Assembly (NCBI GenBank): GCA_001730015.1
Contig: MDLA01000178.1
Coordinates: forward strand, 1-52,360
Reading direction: 5' to 3'
DNA length: 52,360 bases
Origin: Chromatiales bacterium (ex Bugula neritina AB1)
GTDB lineage: Bacteria; Pseudomonadota; Gammaproteobacteria; Granulosicoccales; Granulosicoccaceae
Positions 8,633-16,719 of this stretch are shown piece by piece. The notes below the pieces were generated by a model that saw only the letters and a program-made list of their open reading frames with translations, did no database searches and had not been told where the DNA came from. The translations under genes were made by a program, and so were the position numbers. Numbering within the stretch: the stretch's first letter is position 1; every line of letters starts with the position of its first letter.

Positions 8633-9784
8633 ATGTTAAGAAAATTTAAAGGCATTCAAAAGCGAGCAGCTCTGGCAGTTGTTGCTGCCTTGGGCGTCGC
8701 TGCAGGCTTTACTTCATCTGCGACTGCTGCAGAGCTCGATTATGGCGAGATCGGTGATCCCATTAACCTGGTAGTAGGTTACCAGCCCTATTATACTGAA
8801 GCCTGGTCCGGTGTAGTCATGAAGGGCTTGAAACTCTATGAAAAATACCTGCCTGAGGGTTCTACGGTTGAGTTTCAGATTGGTTTGCAAGGCGGCATTA
8901 TTGTTAACGCCATGCTGGCCGGTAAACAGCACATCGGTTATATGGGTGATATGCCAGCGATTGTTGCTACTACAAAAGACAGAGTGGCAGATATCCGTAT
9001 AGTGGCCACCGCCGGTCTGGCTTTCGACCAGTGCAATAATATGCTGGTTAAGAACGACGCTCCTGAATTTGCCAGCGCTGACGAAGCCATTCAGTGGATG
9101 GACGGAAAAGTTGTTGCCGTACCAAAAGGTGCGTGTACTGACCGGTTTGCCCTGGCGGTATTTGAGAAGAAAGGCATCAAGCCTGCGAGCTACCTGAATC
9201 AGAATATTGAAGTTATCACCAGTGGTTTTAGAGCCGGCAAGCTTGATGCGGCAGCAATCTGGGAGCCAACTGCATCTCGTCTGGTCCATGAAGGTCTGGC
9301 GCGTAAAGTGGCATCGGGTGCTTCAGTTGATGAGAACGATGGCGGCTTCATCGATATGCGCGGTGATTTAATTGACCAGCGCCCCGATGTCGTAACGGCC
9401 TGGTTGAATGCTGAGCTAGACGCGCAGTTGTTCATGGCTGATCCTGCCAATGCGATGGCTGTTGTCGAAATGGCAGAAGAGCAAACGACTGGTTTTTCGC
9501 AGGAAGTTCTGTGGAAAGCAATGACTGGCAGCACCCCGATTGAGCAGGGTGGAACTCCAGTGCGCAATGAAATGGCTTTTGCCATTACACCCAAGGCTCA
9601 GGCATTGATAGACAAGGCGACTGTATTTCTGCATTCGATCAAGACGATCAAGGTCGATACCCTGCGTAAAAATGCCATCATGACTGAATTCACCAACGAC
9701 ATTCTGGCAGAGCGCGGACTAGAGGCTCCAGTCGGAGAAATCAAGGCTCAGCCAAACTCAGCTTATACTGGCCCTAAAGAATAA
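8633..9784 (+). CDS. ABC transporter substrate-binding protein, NMT1/TauA/SsuA-like
   Basis: A 383-residue periplasmic binding protein of the NMT1/THI5-like (nitrate, sulfonate, taurine, pyrimidine) family. The start at 8633 is preferred because GGAGG at 8621-8625 sits 7 nt before it. A possible ATG at 8615 lies upstream of that site. A signal peptide is clear: MLRKFKGIQKR, a hydrophobic core, then cleavage near ATAAE. Family features include VVGYQPYY at the mature N-terminus, AMLAGKQHIGYMGD and GACTDRFALAVF. It is the only binding protein for two permeases and two ATPases that follow. A very strong hairpin separates it from the permease gene, which fits the usual excess of binding protein over membrane parts. 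The ligand is not known. Confidence 0.88.
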   Translation: MLRKFKGIQKRAALAVVAALGVAAGFTSSATAAELDYGEIGDPINLVVGYQPYYTEAWSGVVMKGLKLYEKYLPEGSTVEFQIGLQGGIIVNAMLAGKQHIGYMGDMPAIVATTKDRVADIRIVATAGLAFDQCNNMLVKNDAPEFASADEAIQWMDGKVVAVPKGACTDRFALAVFEKKGIKPASYLNQNIEVITSGFRAGKLDAAAIWEPTASRLVHEGLARKVASGASVDENDGGFIDMRGDLIDQRPDVVTAWLNAELDAQLFMADPANAMAVVEMAEEQTTGFSQEVLWKAMTGSTPIEQGGTPVRNEMAFAITPKAQALIDKATVFLHSIKTIKVDTLRKNAIMTEFTNDILAERGLEAPVGEIKAQPNSAYTGPKE

Positions 9785-9819
9785 AAGCAGTTGTAAACTG
9801 ACCTGCAGTAGATCCAACT

Positions 9820-9852
9820 GTCTCTCGCCAAAGAGTATCTTTGGCGAGAGAC
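9820..9852 (+). terminator. Perfect 14-bp stem hairpin (attenuator or mRNA 3'-end stabiliser)
   Basis: GTCTCTCGCCAAAG (9820-9833), loop AGTAT, then CTTTGGCGAGAGAC (9839-9852). The stem is perfect over 14 bp. The downstream sequence is only moderately T-rich, so it is more likely a processing or partial-attenuation hairpin than a full terminator. It lies 35 bp after the binding-protein stop and 135 bp before the permease start. Confidence 0.75.
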
Positions 9853-9987
9853 GGGATTCTCTTCTTTCCAACATACACGTGTATTAATAACCTCCGATAA
9901 TGTCCTCAGATGCAGCTGTGTGCGTTGCTGCCGTGCTGTGGCACCTGAATGCGACTACCCAAGATACTGAATTGAGAATACTGAAAA

Positions 9988-10872
9988 ATGCCTAACTCTA
10001 CGGATTCAACAGCCAGCCCGCAGAGCACGGAAATTACCTCGCTTGCGCTGACAATGTTCAGAATTTCAAGCTGGTTGAAGAGCCCCAGACCTTATCTAAT
10101 GGTGATCGGTTTTGCGGCTGTACTAAGTTTCTGGTATTTCGCGGTCGAAGTGTGGAAACTGCCTCGATTTGAGGACATGCCTGGCCTGACCGAAGTTTTT
10201 ACCGAATGGTTCAGCAAAGATCCATACTACGGTTTATCTGTTTATACCCCTGAGTATTACAAGCATATCGGCATAAGCCTTCGACGGATTGCTTTCGCCT
10301 TTTTCCTGGCAACGGGGCTCGGTGTGCCACTCGGGTTGTTTCTAGGCTGGTCAAAAACCTTTCGAGAATATATTTTCCCTTTGTTTGAAGTGCTGCGGCC
10401 TATTCCGGTACTTGCGTGGGTACCGCTGGCAATTATTATGTTTGCCGGTTCGGAAACCCCTGTGGTTTTCCTGACTTTCCTGGCGTCGTTTTTTGCAACC
10501 ACACTCAATACCATGCTCGGTGTTGAATCAATAGACGAATCCTATAGTCGAGCCGCCCGTTGTCTCGGGGCTAATAAATGGCAGACGTTCAGGCACGTGG
10601 TGGTACCCGGTGCCATGCCATATATCTTTACCGGCCTGCAGATATCCATTGGCGTCGCCTGGTTTTCACTGGTTGCCGGCGAGATGGTTTCCGGCCAGTA
10701 CGGGCTGGGTTACGTGATAAACACTTCTTATATGATGATCGAGTACCCGAAAATTATTATCGGCATGATCACGCTGGGTATTGTCGGCTACTCGACCAGT
10801 GCACTGGTACGTTTGCTGGGTGACTATCTGATGCAATGGCGTGTTCGTGAACTTGCTCTGGGAGACAACTAA
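9988..10872 (+). CDS. ABC transporter permease 1 (SsuC/TauC-like)
   Basis: A 294-residue inner-membrane permease of the nitrate/sulfonate/taurine type. A hydrophilic N-terminal tail precedes a first membrane segment near residue 40 (MVIGFAAVLSFWYF). The binding-protein-dependent transport domain has LGVPLGLFLGW and RPIPVLAWVPLAIIMF. The EAA-like coupling loop reads AARCLGANKWQTFRHVVVPGAMPYI, split here as AARCLGANKW and RHVVVPGA. Its stop overlaps the ATG of the ATPase gene (TAATG at 10870-10874), so the two are translationally coupled. It pairs with a second, distinct permease at 11739, so the channel is probably a heterodimer. Confidence 0.88.
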   Translation: MPNSTDSTASPQSTEITSLALTMFRISSWLKSPRPYLMVIGFAAVLSFWYFAVEVWKLPRFEDMPGLTEVFTEWFSKDPYYGLSVYTPEYYKHIGISLRRIAFAFFLATGLGVPLGLFLGWSKTFREYIFPLFEVLRPIPVLAWVPLAIIMFAGSETPVVFLTFLASFFATTLNTMLGVESIDESYSRAARCLGANKWQTFRHVVVPGAMPYIFTGLQISIGVAWFSLVAGEMVSGQYGLGYVINTSYMMIEYPKIIIGMITLGIVGYSTSALVRLLGDYLMQWRVRELALGDN

Positions 10873-11729
10873 TGAGCGCGGTAATGAATCAACAGACCAC
10901 TGATACGGTATCCAGAGGTGCAATCCGTATCGATGATGTTGTAAAAATCTATGATCCGGATGGCGCTGCGGTTATGGCCGTGGACCACTGCTCTATTGAT
11001 ATTCCGGCGGGCGAAATCTGCATGATTGTCGGTCCTTCGGGTTGCGGCAAGACCACACTGCTCAATGCAATTGCCGGCTTTCACGATGTCACCTCCGGCT
11101 CGATACATCTTGATGGTGAATTATTATGCGGCCCGGAACGTCCGCAGGCGGAACCCGGTTCTGATCGGATTGTGGTGTTTCAGAATGGCGCTCTGTTCCC
11201 GTGGAAAACCAACCTCGATAACATTGCCTTTGGACCGTTGATGGCGGGTAAGCAGAGTAAGGAAGAGATCTACGACAAAGCTCGCGCCATGATGGCCGAT
11301 GCAGGCCTCAGCGGTACCGAGAACAATTTCCCGGGAGAGGTGTCTTCCGGTTTGCGCCGCCGCGTGGAGATTGTCCGGGCACTGATGAATGACCCGAAAG
11401 TGTTGCTGTTCGATGAGCCTTACCGGGCGCTCGACTCGCTAACCAAGTCGGTTATGCACGAAGCATTGCTGGAAATATACTATCGCAATAAAGTAACTAT
11501 TTTCTTTATCACCCACGATCTGGAGGAGGCTATATTTTTAGGGCACAGGCTGGTGATCATGTCCTCTCGACCGTGCAAGCCGAAAAAAATAGTAGAGGTT
11601 GATATACCTCATCCGCGTGACTACAGCGTACTGACATCGCCAAGATTCCGCGAGATCATGAATGAGGCGAAAGGTGTGGTTCACGAAGAAGCGCAGAAGG
11701 CTTTCGATGCCGGCGAAAAAGAAGGCTGA
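10872..11729 (+). CDS. ABC transporter ATPase 1, degenerate signature motif
   Basis: A 285-residue NrtD/SsuB-type ATPase. The Walker A motif is GPSGCGKTT (from G54), the Q-loop is Q104, Walker B is VLLFDEP (D181, E182) and the H-loop His is H215 in FFITHDLEEA. The signature motif is unusual: at 157-161 it reads VSSGL instead of LSGGQ/M, followed by RRR. The partner ATPase at 12570 has the reverse pattern, a normal LSGGM signature but no H-loop His. Together they would form one complete and one degenerate ATP site. The gene overlaps the permease stop by one base and has GGGAG just upstream. Confidence 0.9.
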   Translation: MSAVMNQQTTDTVSRGAIRIDDVVKIYDPDGAAVMAVDHCSIDIPAGEICMIVGPSGCGKTTLLNAIAGFHDVTSGSIHLDGELLCGPERPQAEPGSDRIVVFQNGALFPWKTNLDNIAFGPLMAGKQSKEEIYDKARAMMADAGLSGTENNFPGEVSSGLRRRVEIVRALMNDPKVLLFDEPYRALDSLTKSVMHEALLEIYYRNKVTIFFITHDLEEAIFLGHRLVIMSSRPCKPKKIVEVDIPHPRDYSVLTSPRFREIMNEAKGVVHEEAQKAFDAGEKEG

Positions 11730-11738
11730 TACGACACT

Positions 11739-12563
11739 ATGGCAACGAAAAATTTTAGCAAAAAGCTGTTTAGCCGGACGACGCTGCGTGGCATCACCGC
11801 AATTATAATTTTTATGATTATCTGGGAAGTAGGGGCCCGGTCTGAGCAGTTGTTCGGTTATCGCTTTCCGTTTCTGGGGCTGGTGCCGCCACCCTCAGAT
11901 GTCTTTATCAGCTGGGGCGGGCTTATTGGCGATCCGAGTTACTGGCAGAGCTGGTATATGAGTTTTCTGCGAGTATTCGGCGGATTCCTGGCTGCGATGA
12001 TTATCGGCATACCGCTGGGTTTGTTCATGGCGGTCAACAAAACGTTTTATGGTATGTACTTCCCGACGTTTGAAATATTGCGCCCGATTCCCCCGTTGGC
12101 CTGGGTACCTGCGTCCATTATTTTCTGGCCGACACAGGAATTGTCTATTGCGTTCGTCACCTTCCTCGGCGCTTTCTACACCATAGTTATAAATGTGCTG
12201 GGGGGTGCGAGGTCCATAAACAAGCAATTTTTGCAGGCAGCTCAGTCTATGGGTGCGTCACAATGGGACATCTTCCGCAGAATTGTGTTGCCGGCCACGC
12301 TGCCATCTATTGTCGTGGGTTCAGCTGTCGGTATGGGAATCACCTGGGAGGTTGTGGTGGCAGCCGAGATGATATCAGGTGGCGGAAGCTCAGGCGGTGG
12401 TGCAGGTGGAGGGCTGGGCTTTTTTATCTGGAGTTCATATGTCGGCGGATCCTACGAGCAGATTATCGTCGGCATGATCAGCATTGGTATCGCAGGATAT
12501 TTCAGTAGCGAACTTCTGCGACAACTCGGTGGTTTGTTCACTCCCTGGCTAAAGACACGGTAA
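11739..12563 (+). CDS. ABC transporter permease 2 with Gly-rich loop
   Basis: A 274-residue permease of the same family as that at 9988 but clearly diverged. The first membrane segment (GITAIIIFMIIWEVG) begins near residue 17. The transport domain contains IIGIPLGLFMAV and RPIPPLAWVPASIIFW. The coupling loop includes AAQSMGASQWDIFRRIVLPA. Where permease 1 has a short ISGQYGLG turn, this protein has a longer Gly/Ser run (SGGGSSGGGAGGGLG, about 12376-12420). It lies 9 bp after ATPase 1 and 6 bp before ATPase 2. The natural reading is a permease 1/permease 2 heterodimer. Confidence 0.88.
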   Translation: MATKNFSKKLFSRTTLRGITAIIIFMIIWEVGARSEQLFGYRFPFLGLVPPPSDVFISWGGLIGDPSYWQSWYMSFLRVFGGFLAAMIIGIPLGLFMAVNKTFYGMYFPTFEILRPIPPLAWVPASIIFWPTQELSIAFVTFLGAFYTIVINVLGGARSINKQFLQAAQSMGASQWDIFRRIVLPATLPSIVVGSAVGMGITWEVVVAAEMISGGGSSGGGAGGGLGFFIWSSYVGGSYEQIIVGMISIGIAGYFSSELLRQLGGLFTPWLKTR

Positions 12564-12569
12564 AAGTTT

Positions 12570-13454
12570 ATGAGTACATTATCAAAAGATGAGCCTGCGT
12601 CTGTTACCGGCAGAACTCAGGATGCCAGTGAGATTGTTGCCAGCAATATCTATAAATCCTATGGTGCCGGTCCTTTTGCGAAGGAGGTGGTAAAAGATTG
12701 CTCCTTTACCATTGAAAGCAACAAGCTGACCGTAATGATCGGGCCGTCAGGCTGCGGCAAGAGTACATTAATACAATTGATAGCCGGCTTTGAAACGACA
12801 GACTCCGGTAGCGTAACGATGAACGGTGAGCCGATAGTCGGGCCTGGCAAGGATCGCCTGGTATTGTTTCAGGAGTCAGCCCTGTTTCCCTGGATGACAA
12901 CCTACGACAACATTATGTACGGGCCTCGGGCTCGCGGTGAAGACACAAAAGAATCAGGCGAGCTGGCCGAGTTTCTATTGAGCAAAGTAGGTCTCGAAGC
13001 GTTTCGAGACAAATATCCCCAGCAGCTTTCCGGTGGCATGCAACGGCGTGCTGAACTGGCGCGTGCGATGATTAACAAACCCGAAGTCATGATTCTGGAT
13101 GAGCCGTTCCGGGGATTGGATAACATGTCTAAAGAGCTTATGTGGGAGTACTACGCAGGTCTCTATGAAGAAGATCGCAACACCAATTTTTTTGTTACGA
13201 CCGATATAGACGAAGCTATATTTCTTGCTGACCGTTTGCTGATTATGACCAACCTTCCTACCAGCACACGTTCGGTGATAGACATCGATATTCCGCGTCC
13301 GCGTAAGATCGAAGATGTGGTCAATAGTGCTCGCGCCAATGAGATCAAAAAAGAAGTGATGACTCAGCTGCATGAAGAAGCGATGAAGTCATTTTCTGGT
13401 GGCAGTAAGGCGGCGGCCGATTTTCTGGAAGCCTACTCAAAGCGCGAAGGATAA
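12570..13454 (+). CDS. ABC transporter ATPase 2, H-loop histidine missing
   Basis: A 294-residue NrtD/SsuB-type ATPase with Walker A GPSGCGKST (from G58), Q-loop Q101, an intact signature LSGGM (153-157) and Walker B VMILDEP (D177, E178). The H-loop position reads FFVTTDIDEA, so T211 replaces the His that normally contacts the ATP gamma-phosphate. The C-terminal 80 residues are family-typical and rich in charged residues. In an ATPase 1/2 heterodimer its signature completes the good ATP site of ATPase 1. Its own nucleotide site would be degenerate. Confidence 0.9.
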   Translation: MSTLSKDEPASVTGRTQDASEIVASNIYKSYGAGPFAKEVVKDCSFTIESNKLTVMIGPSGCGKSTLIQLIAGFETTDSGSVTMNGEPIVGPGKDRLVLFQESALFPWMTTYDNIMYGPRARGEDTKESGELAEFLLSKVGLEAFRDKYPQQLSGGMQRRAELARAMINKPEVMILDEPFRGLDNMSKELMWEYYAGLYEEDRNTNFFVTTDIDEAIFLADRLLIMTNLPTSTRSVIDIDIPRPRKIEDVVNSARANEIKKEVMTQLHEEAMKSFSGGSKAAADFLEAYSKREG

Positions 13455-13474
13455 AATATTCCGGATTACGCGTT

Positions 13475-13687
13475 ATGCCTGACTGGCTATTTGATCGCTC
13501 TACTGTAATAGCACTGGCTGTCATCGGAGGGGTATTTTCCATACTGGCATCGTCGGGTCGATTGCAGGGCTGGGCAACAGAGTCACAAGTCCGGCTAATG
13601 AATCGTGCCGCCTATGCATTTATGGGCATCAGTATCATTTTGTTTGTCTGTGTCGGGTTGTTCGGTCTTGGTGTTCCGGCAACATAG
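13475..13687 (+). CDS. Small two-segment membrane protein, unknown
   Basis: A 70-residue protein of unknown function with two predicted membrane segments, around residues 10-26 (STVIALAVIGGVFSIL) and 47-66 (AFMGISIILFVCVGLFGLG). A short loop containing RLQGWATES separates them. It starts 21 bp after ATPase 2 on the same strand and is probably the last gene of the transporter operon. It may be an accessory or stabilising subunit (inference). GC-rich inverted repeats (ACCGGggatCCGGT) directly after its stop may end the transcript. Confidence 0.6.
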   Translation: MPDWLFDRSTVIALAVIGGVFSILASSGRLQGWATESQVRLMNRAAYAFMGISIILFVCVGLFGLGVPAT

Positions 13688-13815
13688 ACCGGGGATCCGG
13701 TGAACCGGGCCGGCGTTCAGATTAGCTGGATTTGCCGTTCACACGGCATATCCCTGATGCTCATTCTATAAGCTACTGTGAGAGTGGCGCGTTAACAGTT
13801 TTGCAAGAGAGCGAA

Positions 13816-14331
13816 ATGACAAACTTCAAAAAGGTTTTTGAACACAAGCAGGAAATTCTTCGCAATAAGCCGGAAAAAACGCGGGTCGAGGTTTCAGCGC
13901 AAAGCCAGTTGGTTGAAGCCTTTCGCAGTCACGTGAAAGTACGAGACTTTGAAGTGATTGTTGATCAACCGGCCAATATGGATAGCACCGATCGAGGACC
14001 CCGCCCGAGTGAGTATGTGCTGGCTGCACTGGCTGCCTGCCACGAAGTAACCTACCGGCTTTACGCTGACGCGATGGAAATACCACTGGAATCTATTGCG
14101 GTGAAGGTAACCGGTGTATCTGATGCCAAAGGGTTTTTTTCACTTGACGAAGAAACTCCGGCTGGTTTTTCTGAAATCTACGGCACAATTGCCATTGAAA
14201 GTGAGGCATCGGATGACGACATAGAACGCCTGCGCCAGGCAGTTAACCGTCATTGTCCGGTGCTCGATGATATCCGCAGACCGGTCAGTGTTGATCTTAA
14301 AATTGAACGGGTACAAGCCGCCTCTACATAG
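13816..14331 (+). CDS. OsmC/Ohr family protein
   Basis: A 171-residue protein starting at MTNFKKVFEH. The ATG at 13816 is preferred over one at 13732 because GAGAG lies just upstream and the family N-terminus begins here. The OsmC core is visible in GPRPSEYVLAALAACHEV (first redox Cys) and VNRHCPVLDDIRRP (second Cys). Both Cys used by OsmC/Ohr hydroperoxide reductases are present. The protein may detoxify peroxides produced by the oxygenase. Alternatively it may belong to the YhfA-like branch, whose role is less clear. It is convergent with the LysR gene, 11 bp away. Confidence 0.82.
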   Translation: MTNFKKVFEHKQEILRNKPEKTRVEVSAQSQLVEAFRSHVKVRDFEVIVDQPANMDSTDRGPRPSEYVLAALAACHEVTYRLYADAMEIPLESIAVKVTGVSDAKGFFSLDEETPAGFSEIYGTIAIESEASDDDIERLRQAVNRHCPVLDDIRRPVSVDLKIERVQAAST

Positions 14332-14342
14332 AATGAGCCGGT

Positions 14343-15260
14343 TTACTGACTGAAATTCTCCTTCAGCTTGCCCGAGCTTGCAGCCTCTTTCATCAGCATG
14401 ACGGTAGCCTTTGCCATAGGCTGAATAGGTGTGCCTTTTGCCCACACCAGGCCGATTTGCTGATTGACTACCGGGTCTTCCAATAGTATTTCGCGCGTGC
14501 CGTGGAAAACGTTGTTAGTGCGGCTGAAGTGCTGAGGCACAACGGTAGCGATGTCGCCGCTCATAACATGAAAAGCAAGTTGTAGAATTGAGTTGGATTC
14601 CAGTTGTGGGCGTGGGCTGCAGCCAGCCTGATTAAACGCTTCATCCATAATTTGTCGTTCGTGCATGGAAGGTGACAGCAGGCAGAGTGGTAACTGTGCT
14701 GCTTCCTCCCAAGTGGCGGTTTCTCTGCCACTTAGCCAGTCGTTATCCGGAAGAAGCAGGCTCAGGCTTTTTTCATAGAGTGGTAGTGTTTCGTAGTCGT
14801 CCAGAGGTTGCTGGTCGTCAAGGTAGGTGATTCCTACGTCGAGTTCAAAATTTTTCAGACCGAGGATCATCTGATCGAACCCGAGAAATTGAATGTCGAG
14901 CTGTACCATCGGATGGCGTGCAATGAAGAGACGGCTTATAATCGGTAACAACGGTGAACTCATTGGCATGGCGCCGATTCGCAGATGGCCATGCATGGTG
15001 TCGCGCATAATCGCGACTTCCTCGACCATGGCGGCGCGGTCGGCCAGTAAGCGTTTCGACCATTCAACTACGCGGGCACCTTCCTCGGTGAATCCCTGAA
15101 ACTTCTGGTGTCGCAGAATAATCGGTATACCGAGCTCTTCTTCCAGCTGTTTGATCCCACTGGATAAGGTAGGCTGAGAGACATTGCAACGCTTGGCTGC
15201 GCGACCGAAGTGGCACTCATGCTCGAGTGCGACAACATAGTGAAACTGGCGCAGAAACAT
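14343..15260 (-). CDS. LysR-type transcriptional regulator of the cluster
   Basis: A 305-residue LysR regulator. The start at 15260 (MFLRQFHYVVALE) is chosen because GGAGG sits 11 nt upstream on the minus strand and LysR proteins begin this way. The upstream ATG at 15317 would add a non-homologous tail. The N-terminal winged helix-turn-helix includes HFGRAAKRCNVSQPTLSSGIKQ, quoted here as AAKRCNVSQPTLSSGI. The effector domain starts near residue 90 with GHLRIGAMPMSSPLLP. It is divergent from the PanB-like gene, and a LysR-type box lies in the shared promoter region. The same box occurs upstream of the reductase and transporter genes, so it probably controls the whole cluster (inference). Confidence 0.88.
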   Translation of the reverse strand: MFLRQFHYVVALEHECHFGRAAKRCNVSQPTLSSGIKQLEEELGIPIILRHQKFQGFTEEGARVVEWSKRLLADRAAMVEEVAIMRDTMHGHLRIGAMPMSSPLLPIISRLFIARHPMVQLDIQFLGFDQMILGLKNFELDVGITYLDDQQPLDDYETLPLYEKSLSLLLPDNDWLSGRETATWEEAAQLPLCLLSPSMHERQIMDEAFNQAGCSPRPQLESNSILQLAFHVMSGDIATVVPQHFSRTNNVFHGTREILLEDPVVNQQIGLVWAKGTPIQPMAKATVMLMKEAASSGKLKENFSQ

Positions 15261-15446
15261 GCGGGATTTATCCTCCGGTTTATGGTTACGACAATGGCGT
15301 TTTGAACACAGAGCCACTGGTCTGCGGTATACATTACACGTAGATTATCGCGAGTAAAGCGAATTCGGTTCTATTGTATTAAGTTGTGTAGGCAACAAAA
15401 ATGAAGCCGGTGATGTTTATTGAATGAAACTATCAAATTCCCGCTG

Positions 15447-15466
15447 TAATAGATTCTATCTATCAA
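15447..15466 (+). promoter_or_regulatory. LysR-type operator box (T-N11-A) in the divergent promoter
   Basis: TAATAGATTCTATCTATCAA contains the perfect dyad ATAGAT (15449-15454), TCT, ATCTAT (15458-15463) with T-N11-A. A second CTATCAA copy stands 30 bp upstream (15430-15436). The motif matches the minus strand of 7898-7917 closely: TAATAGAT and TCTATCAA are identical at equal spacing. It sits about 190 bp upstream of the LysR start and 140 bp upstream of the PanB-like start. The rest of 15261-15605 shows only the GGAGGAG site at 15593-15599. Confidence 0.72.
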
Positions 15467-15605
15467 CCGATCATCACAATCATTTTGACCCGATTCTGGC
15501 GTAACCGTAAGTTCCTAAGTCTGCTTTGCTGATCGAAAGTCACCGTTACCGGGGTCTGTAGAGAAGCAATTTCACTTATAACTGATATGACTGGAGGAGC
15601 GTTCA

Positions 15606-16484
15606 GTGGCAGAAGCCCCGAAAAAGCGCAAGAAAATTACCATTCGCGAACTACAGCGAAAAATGCGCGAAAAAGAGCAGATTGTACAGCTTGCCGTGTA
15701 CGACTACCGAAATGCTGTTATAGCGGATCGACTCGGCGTTGATATCCTGTGTGTCTCGGATACTGGCGGTATGGTGCTGTTTGGTCACAAGAGCACGGTA
15801 TCAGTAACATTTGAAGAAGTCATGATGATGGCGATGGCAATCGACCGTGGCAGCCAGTACGGTTTACGTATGGTTGATATGCCTTACTGGAGTTTTCATG
15901 TGTCAGCCGAACAGGCCGTTGAGAACGCCGGTAAGTTTGTTGCCCAGGCAAATGCCGAAGTGATGAAATGCGAAGGCAATCAGCACCACGCCAAACATAT
16001 TGAAGCGATTGTTAAAGCCGGTATCCCGGTTCAGGGGCATATTGGAATCACCCCGATGCGCATGCCTCAGCTGGGTGGTTTTTTTGCTCAGGGTAAAAAC
16101 GCTGATCGTGCTAAGGAACTAATTGACGATGCTCACGCAATGGTCGACGCAGGCTGCTTTTCAATAATGTGCGAAGTCACCAGTGAAGAGGTTTGCGAGT
16201 ACCTGACTGAAACCCTGCCGGTTCCGGTAATCAGTCTGGGTGCAGGCAACAAGGCGCATGGTGTGCATATCATCGGGTCTGATTTATTCCACCTGTATGA
16301 AGAGCACCTGCCACGTCATTCAAAGGTATATACCGATTTAATCCCGATCATCGAAGATGTCTACAAGCGTTACATGGAAGATGTCCGGGCGCAGACTTAT
16401 CCCGGGCCTGAGCACACTGTTTATATGCCCGAAGATGAATTGAAGAAATTTGCCAAAATGGTAAATTGGGAATCGAAAGCCTAA
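15606..16484 (+). CDS. PanB-like ketopantoate hydroxymethyltransferase family protein
   Basis: A 292-residue TIM-barrel protein of the PanB family. It starts at GTG 15606 with GGAGGAG at 15593-15599. Compared from memory with E. coli PanB, the metal ligands and catalytic residues appear conserved: Asp in VSDTGGMV (D45 equivalent), Asp in VDMPY (D84), Lys and Glu in MKCEGN (K112, E114) and Glu in MCEVTSEE (E181). The usual GDSLGM signature is altered to SDTGGM, and PVQGHIGITPM is kept. Location beside an oxygenase, rather than panC/panD, suggests it is not for pantothenate synthesis. It may add or remove a one-carbon hydroxymethyl unit on a keto acid of this pathway (inference). Confidence 0.8.
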   Translation: MAEAPKKRKKITIRELQRKMREKEQIVQLAVYDYRNAVIADRLGVDILCVSDTGGMVLFGHKSTVSVTFEEVMMMAMAIDRGSQYGLRMVDMPYWSFHVSAEQAVENAGKFVAQANAEVMKCEGNQHHAKHIEAIVKAGIPVQGHIGITPMRMPQLGGFFAQGKNADRAKELIDDAHAMVDAGCFSIMCEVTSEEVCEYLTETLPVPVISLGAGNKAHGVHIIGSDLFHLYEEHLPRHSKVYTDLIPIIEDVYKRYMEDVRAQTYPGPEHTVYMPEDELKKFAKMVNWESKA

Positions 16485-16485
16485 G

Positions 16486-16638
16486 TGGCTGTCCGGGAAT
16501 GAGGGTCGTAGCGAGTATGTGAGATTTTGAGTCGGCTATTGTGATCGATTTAGGCGAATAGGTATTTATATTCAACAAAATCGATCGCACTAGCTGGCCA
16601 AAAGACCACCTGCGCAGTCGATCAGTCATTCGCGGATA
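16486..16638 (+). repeat. Dispersed hairpin repeat, family A copy 1
   Basis: The left arm begins TGGCTGTCCGGGAATGAGGG 2 nt after the PanB-like stop and runs to about 16561 (ending GGCGAATAG). The right arm (about 16575-16638) is related to the right arm of copy 2 in reverse complement. Shared words include CTTTTGGCCAGCTA and GCGAATGA. The arms form an approximate 150-nt palindrome. The same family occurs inverted at 19041-19192 and in part at 52282-52360. Confidence 0.65.
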
Positions 16639-16719
16639 TCCACCATAACTCAAAGACGCACCCTGAGCTTTATGGTGTGTAACATAAGCCTTAATTTACA
16701 TTAAGACAGGAGACCTGAA

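Noticed and set aside
12975..13373. 132-residue minus-strand frame inside ATPase 2, and similar antisense frames elsewhere
   Set aside because: Shadows of strongly conserved genes; no independent motifs.
15261..15317. Longer LysR start at 15317
   Set aside because: Adds a non-homologous Cys/His-rich tail; GGAGG and the normal LysR opening favour 15260.
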